This document shows positions 1 through 5,715 of a DNA stretch of 5,817 bases, piece by piece (the first letter of the stretch is position 1; each line of letters starts with the position of its first letter). Source of the DNA: Sulfitobacter sp. (lineage in GTDB: Bacteria > Pseudomonadota > Alphaproteobacteria > Rhodobacterales > Rhodobacteraceae); assembly GCA_026421135.1 (NCBI GenBank), contig JAPKCR010000180.1, forward strand, positions 1-5,817, given 5' to 3'. The position numbers and the translations under genes were made by a program. Below the pieces are notes generated by a model. It searched no databases. It had not been told where the DNA came from and saw only the letters and a program-made list of their open reading frames with translations.

Positions 1-93
1 ATAGTCAAACTCTCCGGCTATTTCGCCTTCGGCGGTTGCCCCGCGAGGGGATGCTGCAAGCAGGGTGATGAGGCACAGGATCAGCAAACGCAT
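1..93 (-). CDS. Secreted protein N-terminus, probably T2-family ribonuclease (partial)
   Basis: Only the first 31 codons lie in the window; the gene runs off the left edge. The translation starts MRLLILCLITLLAAS, a hydrophobic signal peptide with a likely signal peptidase I site after ATA (residues 19-21). The mature protein would begin EGEIAGEFDY. An acidic start followed by G-x-FDY is how I remember periplasmic/secreted RNase T2 proteins of Rhodobacteraceae beginning, just before their first catalytic block (…LSWSP…), but that block is outside the window. The start is supported by a Shine-Dalgarno on the minus strand (AAGGA, complement of 103-107) 9 nt before the ATG. The signal peptide and secretion are seen directly; the RNase T2 assignment is inferred from a very short stretch and could be wrong. 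It is transcribed divergently from trcR. Confidence 0.6.
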   Translation of the reverse strand, partial: MRLLILCLITLLAASPRGATAEGEIAGEFDY

Positions 94-121
94 TGGGGTC
101 TTTCCTTATTCAGCTTGGATC

Positions 122-149
122 ATTATATAAGCTGCAAGTTCCCCCACAA
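122..149 (-). promoter_or_regulatory. Sigma70-type promoter candidate for the leftward secreted-protein gene
   Basis: Read on the minus strand, a perfect TATAAT (-10, complement of 122-127) lies 16 bp downstream of TTGTGG (-35, complement of 144-149). Transcription would begin near base 115, leaving a short leader of about 20 nt that contains the AAGGA ribosome site of the leftward gene. The -10 is strong and the -35 matches only in TTG. The AT-rich core also contains TATAAG on the plus strand (126-131), but no -35 is visible at a proper distance for trcR. Confidence 0.45.
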
Positions 150-157
150 TGGAAACC

Positions 158-175
158 GTTCTGCCCCGGCAGGAC
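158..175. promoter_or_regulatory. Operator-like inverted repeat in the divergent intergenic region
   Basis: GTTCTGCC-CC-GGCAGGAC is an 18-bp hyphenated palindrome with one mismatched pair (160/173). The two-base centre is too tight for a good RNA hairpin, so if it matters it is more likely a dimeric protein-binding site. It lies between the leftward promoter candidate and the trcR ribosome site. No regulator is identified, and a GC-rich palindrome of this size can occur by chance. Confidence 0.28.
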
Positions 176-222
176 AGCCAATTTCAGGCGACGGGGAAGG
201 TGTGTTTTAAGGAGAGACCGAC

Positions 223-993
223 ATGGCAAAACCAATTATGGCCCGCGCGACTGCTGTTTGGCTGGTGGACAACACGACCCTTAGCTTTAAGCAGATCGCC
301 GATTTCGTCGAGATGCACGAGCTGGAAGTTCAAGGCATCGCGGACGGCGATGTGGCGCAAGGGGTCAAGGGGTTTGATCCGGTTGCCAACAACCAGTTGA
401 CCGAAGAAGAAATCGAAAAAGCGCAAGCCAATCCGATGCACAAACTGGCGCTTAAGTTCAACGCGGCCGCACAAGGCGAAGAGAAACGCCGTGGCCCGCG
501 TTATACGCCGCTGTCCAAGCGCCAAGACCGGCCTGCGTCGATCTATTGGCTGGTCAAGTTCCATCCCGAGTTGTCGGATGGCCAGATCAGCAAACTGGTT
601 GGTACAACCAAACCAACGATCCAGGCGATCCGCGATCGGACCCACTGGAACATCTCCAACATTCAGCCGATTGATCCGGTCGCTTTGGGCCTGTGCAAAC
701 AGTCCGAGTTGGATGCCGCCGTTCAAAAGGCCGCAGCCAAGAAGGCAGCCGAGGGTGGATTGATGACTGACGACGAACGTCGCCGTCTAGTCAGCACGGA
801 ACAATCGCTGGGTATGGACCCTGAGTCGAAAATCCCGTCGGCCATTGAAGGTCTCGAGACATTTACATTGTCTGGCAACCCTGCCGACGATGATGATCGT
901 GATCGCGGCGACTACTCTGATGCGGACAGCTTCTTTAAGCTGCCCGAAGGTGATGAGGATGATGACGCCGATAACGAAGACAGCAAAAAGTAA
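223..993 (+). CDS. trcR: Cell-cycle transcriptional regulator TrcR (DUF1013)
   Basis: This 256-residue protein has the hallmark opening of the alphaproteobacterial DUF1013 family (MAKPIMARATAVWLVDNTTL), annotated as TrcR, a cell-cycle transcriptional regulator that acts in the cytoplasm on transcription. Two helix-turn-helix-like segments are visible: residues 12-40 (WLVDNTTLSFKQIADF, then the EVQGIADG block) and residues 104-143 (ASIYWLVKFHPELSDGQISKLVG, then TKPTIQAIRDRTHWN). A short A/K-rich helix (165-176) links to a strongly acidic, probably disordered tail (221-254) with DDDD and DEDDDAD runs, ending in SKK. The start is firm: TAAGGAG at 208-214 sits 8 nt before the ATG. It is divergent from the secreted-protein gene and followed by its own hairpin terminator, so it looks monocistronic. 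Family identity is seen directly; the cell-cycle role is known only from the family. Confidence 0.95.
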   Translation: MAKPIMARATAVWLVDNTTLSFKQIADFVEMHELEVQGIADGDVAQGVKGFDPVANNQLTEEEIEKAQANPMHKLALKFNAAAQGEEKRRGPRYTPLSKRQDRPASIYWLVKFHPELSDGQISKLVGTTKPTIQAIRDRTHWNISNIQPIDPVALGLCKQSELDAAVQKAAAKKAAEGGLMTDDERRRLVSTEQSLGMDPESKIPSAIEGLETFTLSGNPADDDDRDRGDYSDADSFFKLPEGDEDDDADNEDSKK

Positions 994-1050
994 GCTGCTA
1001 TTCCCCTCATCGGGGTAAAGTGGAACCAAACTTGCCGACAACACGTTGGT

Positions 1051-1091
1051 TATTGGGTGGAGGGGTTATACCCTTCGCCCAATACTGTTTT
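1051..1091 (+). terminator. Hairpin terminator after trcR
   Basis: Bases 1051-1064 (TATTGGGTGGAGGG) pair with 1071-1084 (CCCTTCGCCCAATA) over 14 consecutive positions, two of them G-U wobbles, around a 6-nt loop (GTTATA). A short U-rich tail (CTGTTTT, 1085-1091) follows. It lies 58-98 nt after the trcR stop and ends 26 nt before the next gene's ATG. The tail is weaker than in the two other terminators of this window, so some read-through is likely. The hairpin could also act as a regulatory element in the leader of the next gene. Confidence 0.65.
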
Positions 1092-1117
1092 CACGGATCG
1101 AAAAGGATCAGTCCCAG

Positions 1118-2218
1118 ATGCTCATACTGAAATCCTTGTTTTGGTTGGGTGTCGCGATCTTGTTCCTGTCAAGTGTCCTTCCCTTTAGTCGCACTGCGCA
1201 CGGCGCTGTTCGTGGTATTGCCTTTCCCCGCGAACAGCTTTTCGTCCTGACCTTGGCAATGATCGTTGTTGCGCTTTTCATCCTAGATCCTCAGGCCAAG
1301 ATTTTTGCCGTTGGATTATTGACCATTGCGGCGGCAATCCATGTCGCATTCATCGCCAAATTCACGCCGATTTGGCGGCAGCAATCTGTCGACGCGAGCC
1401 AATCCGAATTATCCGATAAAGACACGCATGTCACATTGATTGCTTCAAATGTGAAGCAGTCGAACCGCGACTATCAGCGGCTTATCGACCTGATCATCGA
1501 AGAGAAACCAGACATTGCTACCGCCCTCGAGGTTGATGAACCTTGGGTCGATGCGCTTTATGAAGGCCTGAAAGACGAGTACGCTCATTGGGTCAAAGTA
1601 CCCAAAAGCAACTCTTACGGCGTCGTGTTGATGTCAAATCTGCCCCTAGCGCAGACACAAGTGCGCGACCTGTTGGTGCCTGATGTGCCCTCAATCCGTA
1701 CTCGAGTTCAAACTAGGTCAGGCCAGGATTGGAGGCTGTACATCATTCATCCTGAACCGCCCGTGCCAAATCACGATACACAGGGCCGCGACGGTGAGAT
1801 TGGGATGACCGGGATAGAGGCAGGAAAAGATGACCTGCCTGTTGTTGTCACCGGGGATCTAAATGACGTTGCATGGTCTGGGCCGACACGCAGGTTCCAG
1901 CGGCTGTCCGGATTGCTGGACCCGCGAATTGGGCGGGGATTTTATAACACGTTTCATGCGGGCATCCCTTTTTTGCGCTGGCCCTTGGATCATCTGTTTC
2001 ACAGTGCTGAGTTCCGCCTGATCCGAATGGATCGATTGCGCAATATCGGGTCTGACCATTTTCCGATCCTGTTTTCGCTGGCGCTGACGCGCACAAAAAA
2101 GGCCAATTCCACGCCCGAGCCAAGTGATGCGGACGAGCGGAAAGAAGTTCGTGAGATGGTCGAGGAAGAAAAGCAAAAAGACCGTGAGGCGATCGGTACG
2201 GATTGGGAAGACGGTTGA
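1118..2218 (+). CDS. Membrane-anchored endonuclease/exonuclease/phosphatase (EEP) family protein
   Basis: This 366-residue protein has three N-terminal hydrophobic helices (about 4-22, 40-57, 62-80) and one EEP (DNase I/exonuclease III/inositol-phosphatase fold) domain, about 104-322. The metal and catalytic motifs of the superfamily are present: N111 (ASNVK), E138 (ALEV), H211 in IIHPEPP, D247 and N249 in GDLND, D291-H292 in PLDHLF, and D313-H314 in GSDHFP. Enzyme activity is therefore likely, but the substrate (nucleic acid, phospholipid or sugar phosphate) cannot be told from the sequence. Arginines 25, 32 and 38 after the first helix would, by the positive-inside rule, put the catalytic domain in the cytoplasm; this is tentative. 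Residues 324-366 form a charged tail (SDADERKEVREMVEEEKQK). I chose the ATG at 1118 because AAGGA (1103-1107) is 10 nt upstream; a longer TTG frame from 1046 would encode the trcR terminator. It resembles the YafD/UPF0294 type of EEP protein. Confidence 0.92.
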   Translation: MLILKSLFWLGVAILFLSSVLPFSRTAHGAVRGIAFPREQLFVLTLAMIVVALFILDPQAKIFAVGLLTIAAAIHVAFIAKFTPIWRQQSVDASQSELSDKDTHVTLIASNVKQSNRDYQRLIDLIIEEKPDIATALEVDEPWVDALYEGLKDEYAHWVKVPKSNSYGVVLMSNLPLAQTQVRDLLVPDVPSIRTRVQTRSGQDWRLYIIHPEPPVPNHDTQGRDGEIGMTGIEAGKDDLPVVVTGDLNDVAWSGPTRRFQRLSGLLDPRIGRGFYNTFHAGIPFLRWPLDHLFHSAEFRLIRMDRLRNIGSDHFPILFSLALTRTKKANSTPEPSDADERKEVREMVEEEKQKDREAIGTDWEDG

Positions 2219-2271
2219 TACGGAACATTAAGTGAGAGACAGCCGGAGCGCGCCATAAACTATTGAGGGCG

Positions 2272-2287
2272 GGGACAATATTGGCCC
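2272..2287. promoter_or_regulatory. 16-bp palindrome upstream of the decarboxylase
   Basis: GGGACAATATTGGCCC is symmetrical in 7 of 8 base pairs (mismatch 2275/2284) around a perfect CAATATTG core. It abuts TTGCAC (2288-2293), which with TTAAAT (2309-2314) is the best, though weak, promoter candidate for the decarboxylase (15-bp spacer). A GAATC site, the CcrM methylation sequence in alphaproteobacteria, lies within the spacer at 2294-2298. The position suits an operator, but no regulator is known. Confidence 0.3.
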
Positions 2288-2314
2288 TTGCACGAATCTC
2301 AAAACAAGTTAAAT
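2288..2314 (+). promoter_or_regulatory. Weak promoter candidate for the decarboxylase
   Basis: TTGCAC (4 of 6 to the -35 consensus) is 15 bp before TTAAAT (4 of 6 to TATAAT). The spacer is short. If used, transcription would start near 2321 and give a leader of about 135 nt. I found no better pair between 2219 and 2455, and no clear terminator after the EEP gene, so transcription from upstream is also possible. Confidence 0.25.
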
Positions 2315-2350
2315 GCGCCTTCACAGACGCCAACGCACGCGCCTCTGGCC

Positions 2351-2449
2351 GGTCAGATTTTCTGCTGATTGACCTGCGCCTATGCAGCGACGGTAACGTC
2401 TCTTGAAACGACACGTTGGGGTGCTCCCGCCTCGCCTTGCTCTTTGGAG
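2351..2449 (+). promoter_or_regulatory. Structured leader of the ornithine decarboxylase, candidate speF-type RNA
   Basis: Several paired elements crowd the 100 nt before the decarboxylase start. GGTCA (2351-2355) and TGACC (2370-2374) are complementary. GACG-GTAA-CGTC (2389-2400) makes a short hairpin with a GNRA tetraloop. That hairpin is incompatible with a larger one, AACGTCTC (2395-2402) with GACACGTT (2410-2417), which has one C-C mismatch and a TTGAAAC loop. GGG (2419-2421) can pair with CCC (2426-2428), while CTCC (2424-2427) can instead pair with the GGAG ribosome site (2446-2449). Established knowledge: a conserved leader RNA called speF occurs upstream of ornithine decarboxylase genes of alphaproteobacteria. 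That this is a member is inferred from position and structure; I could not compare it with the covariance model. Confidence 0.42.
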
Positions 2450-2455
2450 ATGATC

Positions 2456-3628
2456 ATGAATTCGACCCCAGCCGCCGCTCTTTCCACATCTGCACCGTCT
2501 AATTTTGACGAAGCCGCGGATTACATCTGGAACAACAACTTTGATAAACCGACCCTCGTGGTCAGCCGTGAACGCGTTGGCGTGCAATATGATGCACTTA
2601 GCGCGGGATTGGGCAACGCGAACATCCACTATGCTGTCAAAGCAAACCCTGCACCGGAAATCATCCGCTTGCTGGTCGAACGTGGCTCTGGCTTTGACGC
2701 AGCATCGCGTCAGGAAATTGAATTGTGCCTGTCCCAAGGGGCGGACCCTGCCAAGATCTCATTCGGCAATACAATCAAACGCGGCGTCGATATCGCATTT
2801 GCTCACTCGATTGGCGTGACCCTTTTCGCCGCTGACTGCGAGGCAGAGCTGGAAAAGATCGCGACACATGCCCCCGGCGCGCGCGTCTATATCCGCTTGA
2901 TCGTTGAAAATTCGCTGGCTGACTGGCCGCTAACCCGCAAGTTTGGCTGTGCTGACACTTTGCTGCCGTCCTTGCTGGACAATGCAAAAACGCTTGGCCT
3001 TGTGCCGTACGGTCTGTCATTTCATGTCGGTTCTCAAACCCGTAAGGCTGAATACTGGAACCCTGTCCTGGATCAGGTCGCGCCCCTGTGGCACGCGGCC
3101 AAAGCGGCCGGCCATGACTTGCAACTTTTGAATATCGGCGGTGGCTTTCCAGCCTATCACGGTGATCCGGTTGATGCGCCACGGGGCTATGCCGCCGCAG
3201 TTATGGCCGCAGTAAACGAACGCTTTGGCGACGTCCCATATGTGATGGCAGAGCCCGGCCGCGGCATGGTTGCCGAGGCTGGCCATATCGCCGCAGAAGT
3301 CTTGCTGGTATCGCGCAAATCCACCGAGGCCTTGCGCCGCTGGGTCTATCTGGACATCGGTCGTTTTTCCGGTTTGGCCGAGACTGAAGGCGAGGCAATC
3401 CGGTACGAATTTGTGACTGCCCATGACGGCGGCCCGGTTGGCCCCTGTGTTCTGGCAGGACCGTCTTGCGATTCCGCAGATATTCTTTATGAAAAGAACC
3501 CAGTTGATCTGCCTCTTGACCTTAGGGATGGTGACAAGATCATGATCAAGAACTGCGGTGCCTATACCAGCTCATACAGCTCGGTCGGGTTCAACGGATT
3601 TCCGCCGCTTGATGTATTGGTTCTGTAA
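2456..3628 (+). CDS. Ornithine (or lysine/ornithine) decarboxylase, type III PLP fold
   Basis: This 390-residue enzyme belongs to the alanine-racemase-fold decarboxylases (eukaryotic-ODC-like, group IV). It would convert ornithine to putrescine, and perhaps lysine to cadaverine, feeding polyamine synthesis in the cytoplasm. Visible motifs in order: YAVKANP with the PLP Schiff-base lysine K62; FDAAS (80-84); SFHVGSQ (188-194); the glycine loop GGGFP (228-232); EPGRG (266-270), which binds the PLP phosphate; WVYLDIGRF (296-304), the bacterial version of this block; PSCDSAD (336-342) with the catalytic-type C338 donated across the dimer; and GAYT (368-371) with Y370. No key residue is missing and the length is normal for the family. 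I chose the ATG at 2456 because GGAG (2446-2449) lies 6 nt upstream; an ATG at 2450 and a TTG frame from 2369 have no proper ribosome site. Ornithine versus lysine preference cannot be settled by eye. The structured leader and the strong terminator mark it as a single-gene unit. Confidence 0.95.
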   Translation: MNSTPAAALSTSAPSNFDEAADYIWNNNFDKPTLVVSRERVGVQYDALSAGLGNANIHYAVKANPAPEIIRLLVERGSGFDAASRQEIELCLSQGADPAKISFGNTIKRGVDIAFAHSIGVTLFAADCEAELEKIATHAPGARVYIRLIVENSLADWPLTRKFGCADTLLPSLLDNAKTLGLVPYGLSFHVGSQTRKAEYWNPVLDQVAPLWHAAKAAGHDLQLLNIGGGFPAYHGDPVDAPRGYAAAVMAAVNERFGDVPYVMAEPGRGMVAEAGHIAAEVLLVSRKSTEALRRWVYLDIGRFSGLAETEGEAIRYEFVTAHDGGPVGPCVLAGPSCDSADILYEKNPVDLPLDLRDGDKIMIKNCGAYTSSYSSVGFNGFPPLDVLVL

Positions 3629-3653
3629 AGAACCGGAAACGTCGCGCGGGAAG

Positions 3654-3692
3654 GACCGCCTGCTTTGGGAGGAGCAGGCGGTCTAATTTTTT
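3654..3692 (+). terminator. Rho-independent terminator after the decarboxylase
   Basis: GACCGCCTGCT (3654-3664) pairs perfectly over 11 bp with AGCAGGCGGTC (3673-3683) across an 8-nt loop, followed by TAA and six T (3687-3692). It begins 25 nt after the decarboxylase stop and separates that gene from aspS. Confidence 0.94.
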
Positions 3693-3739
3693 CCAAGCAG
3701 CCTAAGCCATCAAGAATGGCGCTATTTTACGGGAAAGTC

Positions 3740-3768
3740 TTGACTTCCCCGGTGCCAAACGGTGTACC
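3740..3768 (+). promoter_or_regulatory. Promoter candidate for aspS
   Basis: TTGACT (3740-3745, within CTTGACTT, typical of strong alphaproteobacterial -35 boxes) is 17 bp before TGTACC (3763-3768), a weak -10. Transcription would start near 3775 and give a leader of about 30 nt with the GGAAGGG ribosome site. The region lies after the preceding terminator, so aspS needs a promoter here. A small GCCAT/ATGGC inverted repeat (3706-3720) lies 20 bp upstream. Confidence 0.5.
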
Positions 3769-3805
3769 TGCCACGAACAAATTCAGCCCTAGGAAGGGAC
3801 CCGTC

Positions 3806-5656
3806 ATGCACGCATATCGCAGCCACACATGCGCCGATCTGAGCAAATCAAACGTAGGCGACAAGGTGCGCCTGTCAGGTTGGGTACACCGTGTGCGCGA
3901 CCACGGCGGTATCCTGTTCATCGACTTGCGCGACCATTATGGCATTACCCAATTGTTGTGCGACCCTGATTCAGCCGCGTTTGCAGATGTTGAAAAGGTC
4001 CGTTCAGAATGGTGCATTCGCATCGATGGCGAAGTCAAAGCCCGCGCCGATGATCTGGTGAACTCCAAAATTCCGACCGGCGAAATCGAAGTTTTTGTGC
4101 GTGACATCGAAGTTCTGGGTGCATCGAAAGAGCTGCCTTTGCAGGTTTTCGGCGATCAGGAATACCCCGAAGAAACACGCCTTCGCTACCGCTACCTTGA
4201 TCTGCGCCGCGAAAAAATGCAGGCCAACATGATCCTGCGCTCTGACGTTGTGTCGTCGATCCGCCAGCGCATGTGGGATCGCAAGTTCAAAGAATTCCAA
4301 ACGCCGATCATCACCGCATCGTCCCCCGAAGGCGCGCGTGACTTTCTGGTGCCATCGCGTTTGCACCCCGGAAAATTCTACGCGCTGCCCCAAGCGCCGC
4401 AGCAGTTCAAGCAGCTGTTGATGGTGTCCGGCTTTGACAAGTATTTCCAGATCGCCCCGTGTTTCCGCGACGAAGACCCGCGCGCAGACCGGTCGCCTAC
4501 GGACTTTTATCAACTCGACCTCGAAATGTCCTTTGTTGAACAGCAAGACGTGTTCGACACGATCCAGCCCGTGCTGACCGGTATCTTTGAAGAATTCGGT
4601 GGCGGTAAAGCCGTTGATCAGGAATGGCCGCAGATATCCTATAAGGACGCGGCGCTGTGGTATGGGTCGGACAAACCCGACCTGCGCAACCCGATCAAGA
4701 TGCAGGTTGTATCCGAACATTTCGCGGGCTCCGGTTTTGCGATCTTTGCCAAGCTGCTTGAGCAAGAAGGCACGCAAGTTCGCGCGATTCCGGCCCCGAC
4801 CGGTGGCTCGCGCAAATTCTGTGACCGCATGAATGCGTTTGCCCAGAAGGAAGGATTGCCCGGCATGGGGTATATCTTCTGGCGTGAAAAGACCGCCGAC
4901 AGCGTTGCGCAAGAACTGGGTATCCCAGTGAAAGAAGCCCAAGCCAAGCTGAAGGCCGGCGAAGTCGAAGGTGGCATGGAAGCGGCAGGCCCACTGGCCA
5001 AAAACATCGGCCCCGAGCGTACCGAAGCCATTCGCCAGCAACTTGGCCTACAGGTCGGCGATGCGGCGTTCTTCCTTGGAGGCAAGCCTAAAGCATTCGA
5101 AGGCGTCGCGGGACGAGCACGCAATGTCATCGGCACTGAATTGGGCCTGACCGATGAAAACCGCTTTGCCTTTGCCTGGATTGTCGATTTCCCAATCTAC
5201 GAAAAAGACGCAGAAACTGGCAAGATCGACTTTGAACACAACCCGTTCTCGATGCCGCAAGGTGGGATGGACGCGCTTTTGGGCGACCCGCTTGAGGTGC
5301 TTGGATACCAGTATGACCTGGCCTGTAACGGCTACGAGCTGGTGTCGGGTGCAATCCGGAACCACAAGCCAGAGATCATGTTCAAAGCGTTCGAGATTGC
5401 TGGGTATGGCAAGGATGAAGTCGAAAAACGTTTCGGCGGCATGGTTAACGCCTTCCAATACGGTGCCCCGCCCCACGGTGGTTGCGCGGCTGGCATCGAT
5501 CGCATCGTGATGTTGCTGGCGGAAGAGGCGAACATTCGCGAAGTGATTCTGTTCCCGATGAACCAGCGCGCAGAAGACCTGATGATGAACGCGCCGAATG
5601 ATCCGATGCCTGATCAATTGATGGAACTTGGGTTGCGGGTCATCCCGCAAGATTAA
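3806..5656 (+). CDS. aspS: Aspartate--tRNA ligase (bacterial type, probably non-discriminating)
   Basis: This 616-residue class IIb synthetase attaches aspartate to tRNA(Asp) in the cytoplasm. Domains in order: an OB-fold anticodon-binding domain (about 1-105, with [12 protein letters not shown]); motif 1 ([10 protein letters not shown], 161-170) leading into [21 protein letters not shown] (196-203); motif 2 ([19 protein letters not shown], 220-238, ATP-binding R221); the bacterial GAD insertion domain (about 285-430); HNPFSMP (478-484); and motif 3 (GIDRIVML, 563-570, R566). H33 in RDHGG and the absence of a lysine at 81-84 (ADDL) match the pattern linked to non-discriminating enzymes, which also charge tRNA(Asn) for amidation by GatCAB. 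It is about 25 residues longer than the usual ~590, owing to an extra segment at roughly 362-388 in the GAD domain. The ATG at 3806 is chosen because AAGGG (3794-3798) is 7 nt upstream and [12 protein letters not shown] is the typical N-terminus of alphaproteobacterial AspRS. An open frame from 3665 starts inside the previous terminator. Confidence 0.98.
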   Translation: MHAYRSHTCADLSKSNVGDKVRLSGWVHRVRDHGGILFIDLRDHYGITQLLCDPDSAAFADVEKVRSEWCIRIDGEVKARADDLVNSKIPTGEIEVFVRDIEVLGASKELPLQVFGDQEYPEETRLRYRYLDLRREKMQANMILRSDVVSSIRQRMWDRKFKEFQTPIITASSPEGARDFLVPSRLHPGKFYALPQAPQQFKQLLMVSGFDKYFQIAPCFRDEDPRADRSPTDFYQLDLEMSFVEQQDVFDTIQPVLTGIFEEFGGGKAVDQEWPQISYKDAALWYGSDKPDLRNPIKMQVVSEHFAGSGFAIFAKLLEQEGTQVRAIPAPTGGSRKFCDRMNAFAQKEGLPGMGYIFWREKTADSVAQELGIPVKEAQAKLKAGEVEGGMEAAGPLAKNIGPERTEAIRQQLGLQVGDAAFFLGGKPKAFEGVAGRARNVIGTELGLTDENRFAFAWIVDFPIYEKDAETGKIDFEHNPFSMPQGGMDALLGDPLEVLGYQYDLACNGYELVSGAIRNHKPEIMFKAFEIAGYGKDEVEKRFGGMVNAFQYGAPPHGGCAAGIDRIVMLLAEEANIREVILFPMNQRAEDLMMNAPNDPMPDQLMELGLRVIPQD

Positions 5657-5673
5657 GCGGCCTAACTAGACCT

Positions 5674-5715
5674 AAAAAGCCCGCCATCGGTATACTGATG
5701 GCGGGCTTTTTTTTT
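5674..5715 (+). terminator. Rho-independent terminator after aspS
   Basis: GCCCGCCATC (5679-5688) pairs perfectly with GATGGCGGGC (5697-5706) over an 8-nt loop. Five preceding A (5674-5678) can extend the stem into the tail of nine T (5707-5715). It starts 17 nt after the aspS stop. The A-run gives a short U tail on the opposite strand, so the hairpin might also serve a leftward gene beyond the window. Confidence 0.96.

Noticed and set aside
184..726. 180-codon minus-strand frame opposite trcR
   Set aside because: It overlaps a conserved DUF1013 gene and shows no family features.
1003..1015. CCCC-TCATC-GGGG hairpin right after trcR
   Set aside because: Only 4 bp, flanking bases do not pair, and no T-run follows. 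The hairpin at 1051-1084 is far stronger.
2402..2408. CTTGAAA resembling an RpoH -35 element
   Set aside because: No CCCCAT-like -10 lies at the right distance, and the bases are better explained as the loop of the leader hairpin.
2369..2455. 29-codon N-terminal extension of the decarboxylase
   Set aside because: It would translate the structured leader from a TTG without a ribosome site; GGAG six bases before 2456 fits better.
1848..2737. Several overlapping minus-strand frames across the EEP end and the decarboxylase start
   Set aside because: Composition is arginine- and histidine-rich as in shadow frames; no motifs, and they conflict with two well-supported genes.
3665..3805. 47-codon N-terminal extension of aspS
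   Set aside because: It starts in the loop of the decarboxylase terminator and crosses the promoter candidate. The ATG at 3806 has a proper ribosome site and the usual family N-terminus.
4004..5041. 345-codon open frame on the minus strand opposite aspS
   Set aside because: It lies wholly antisense to a certain aspS, has no recognisable domain, and reflects the codon bias of the opposite strand.
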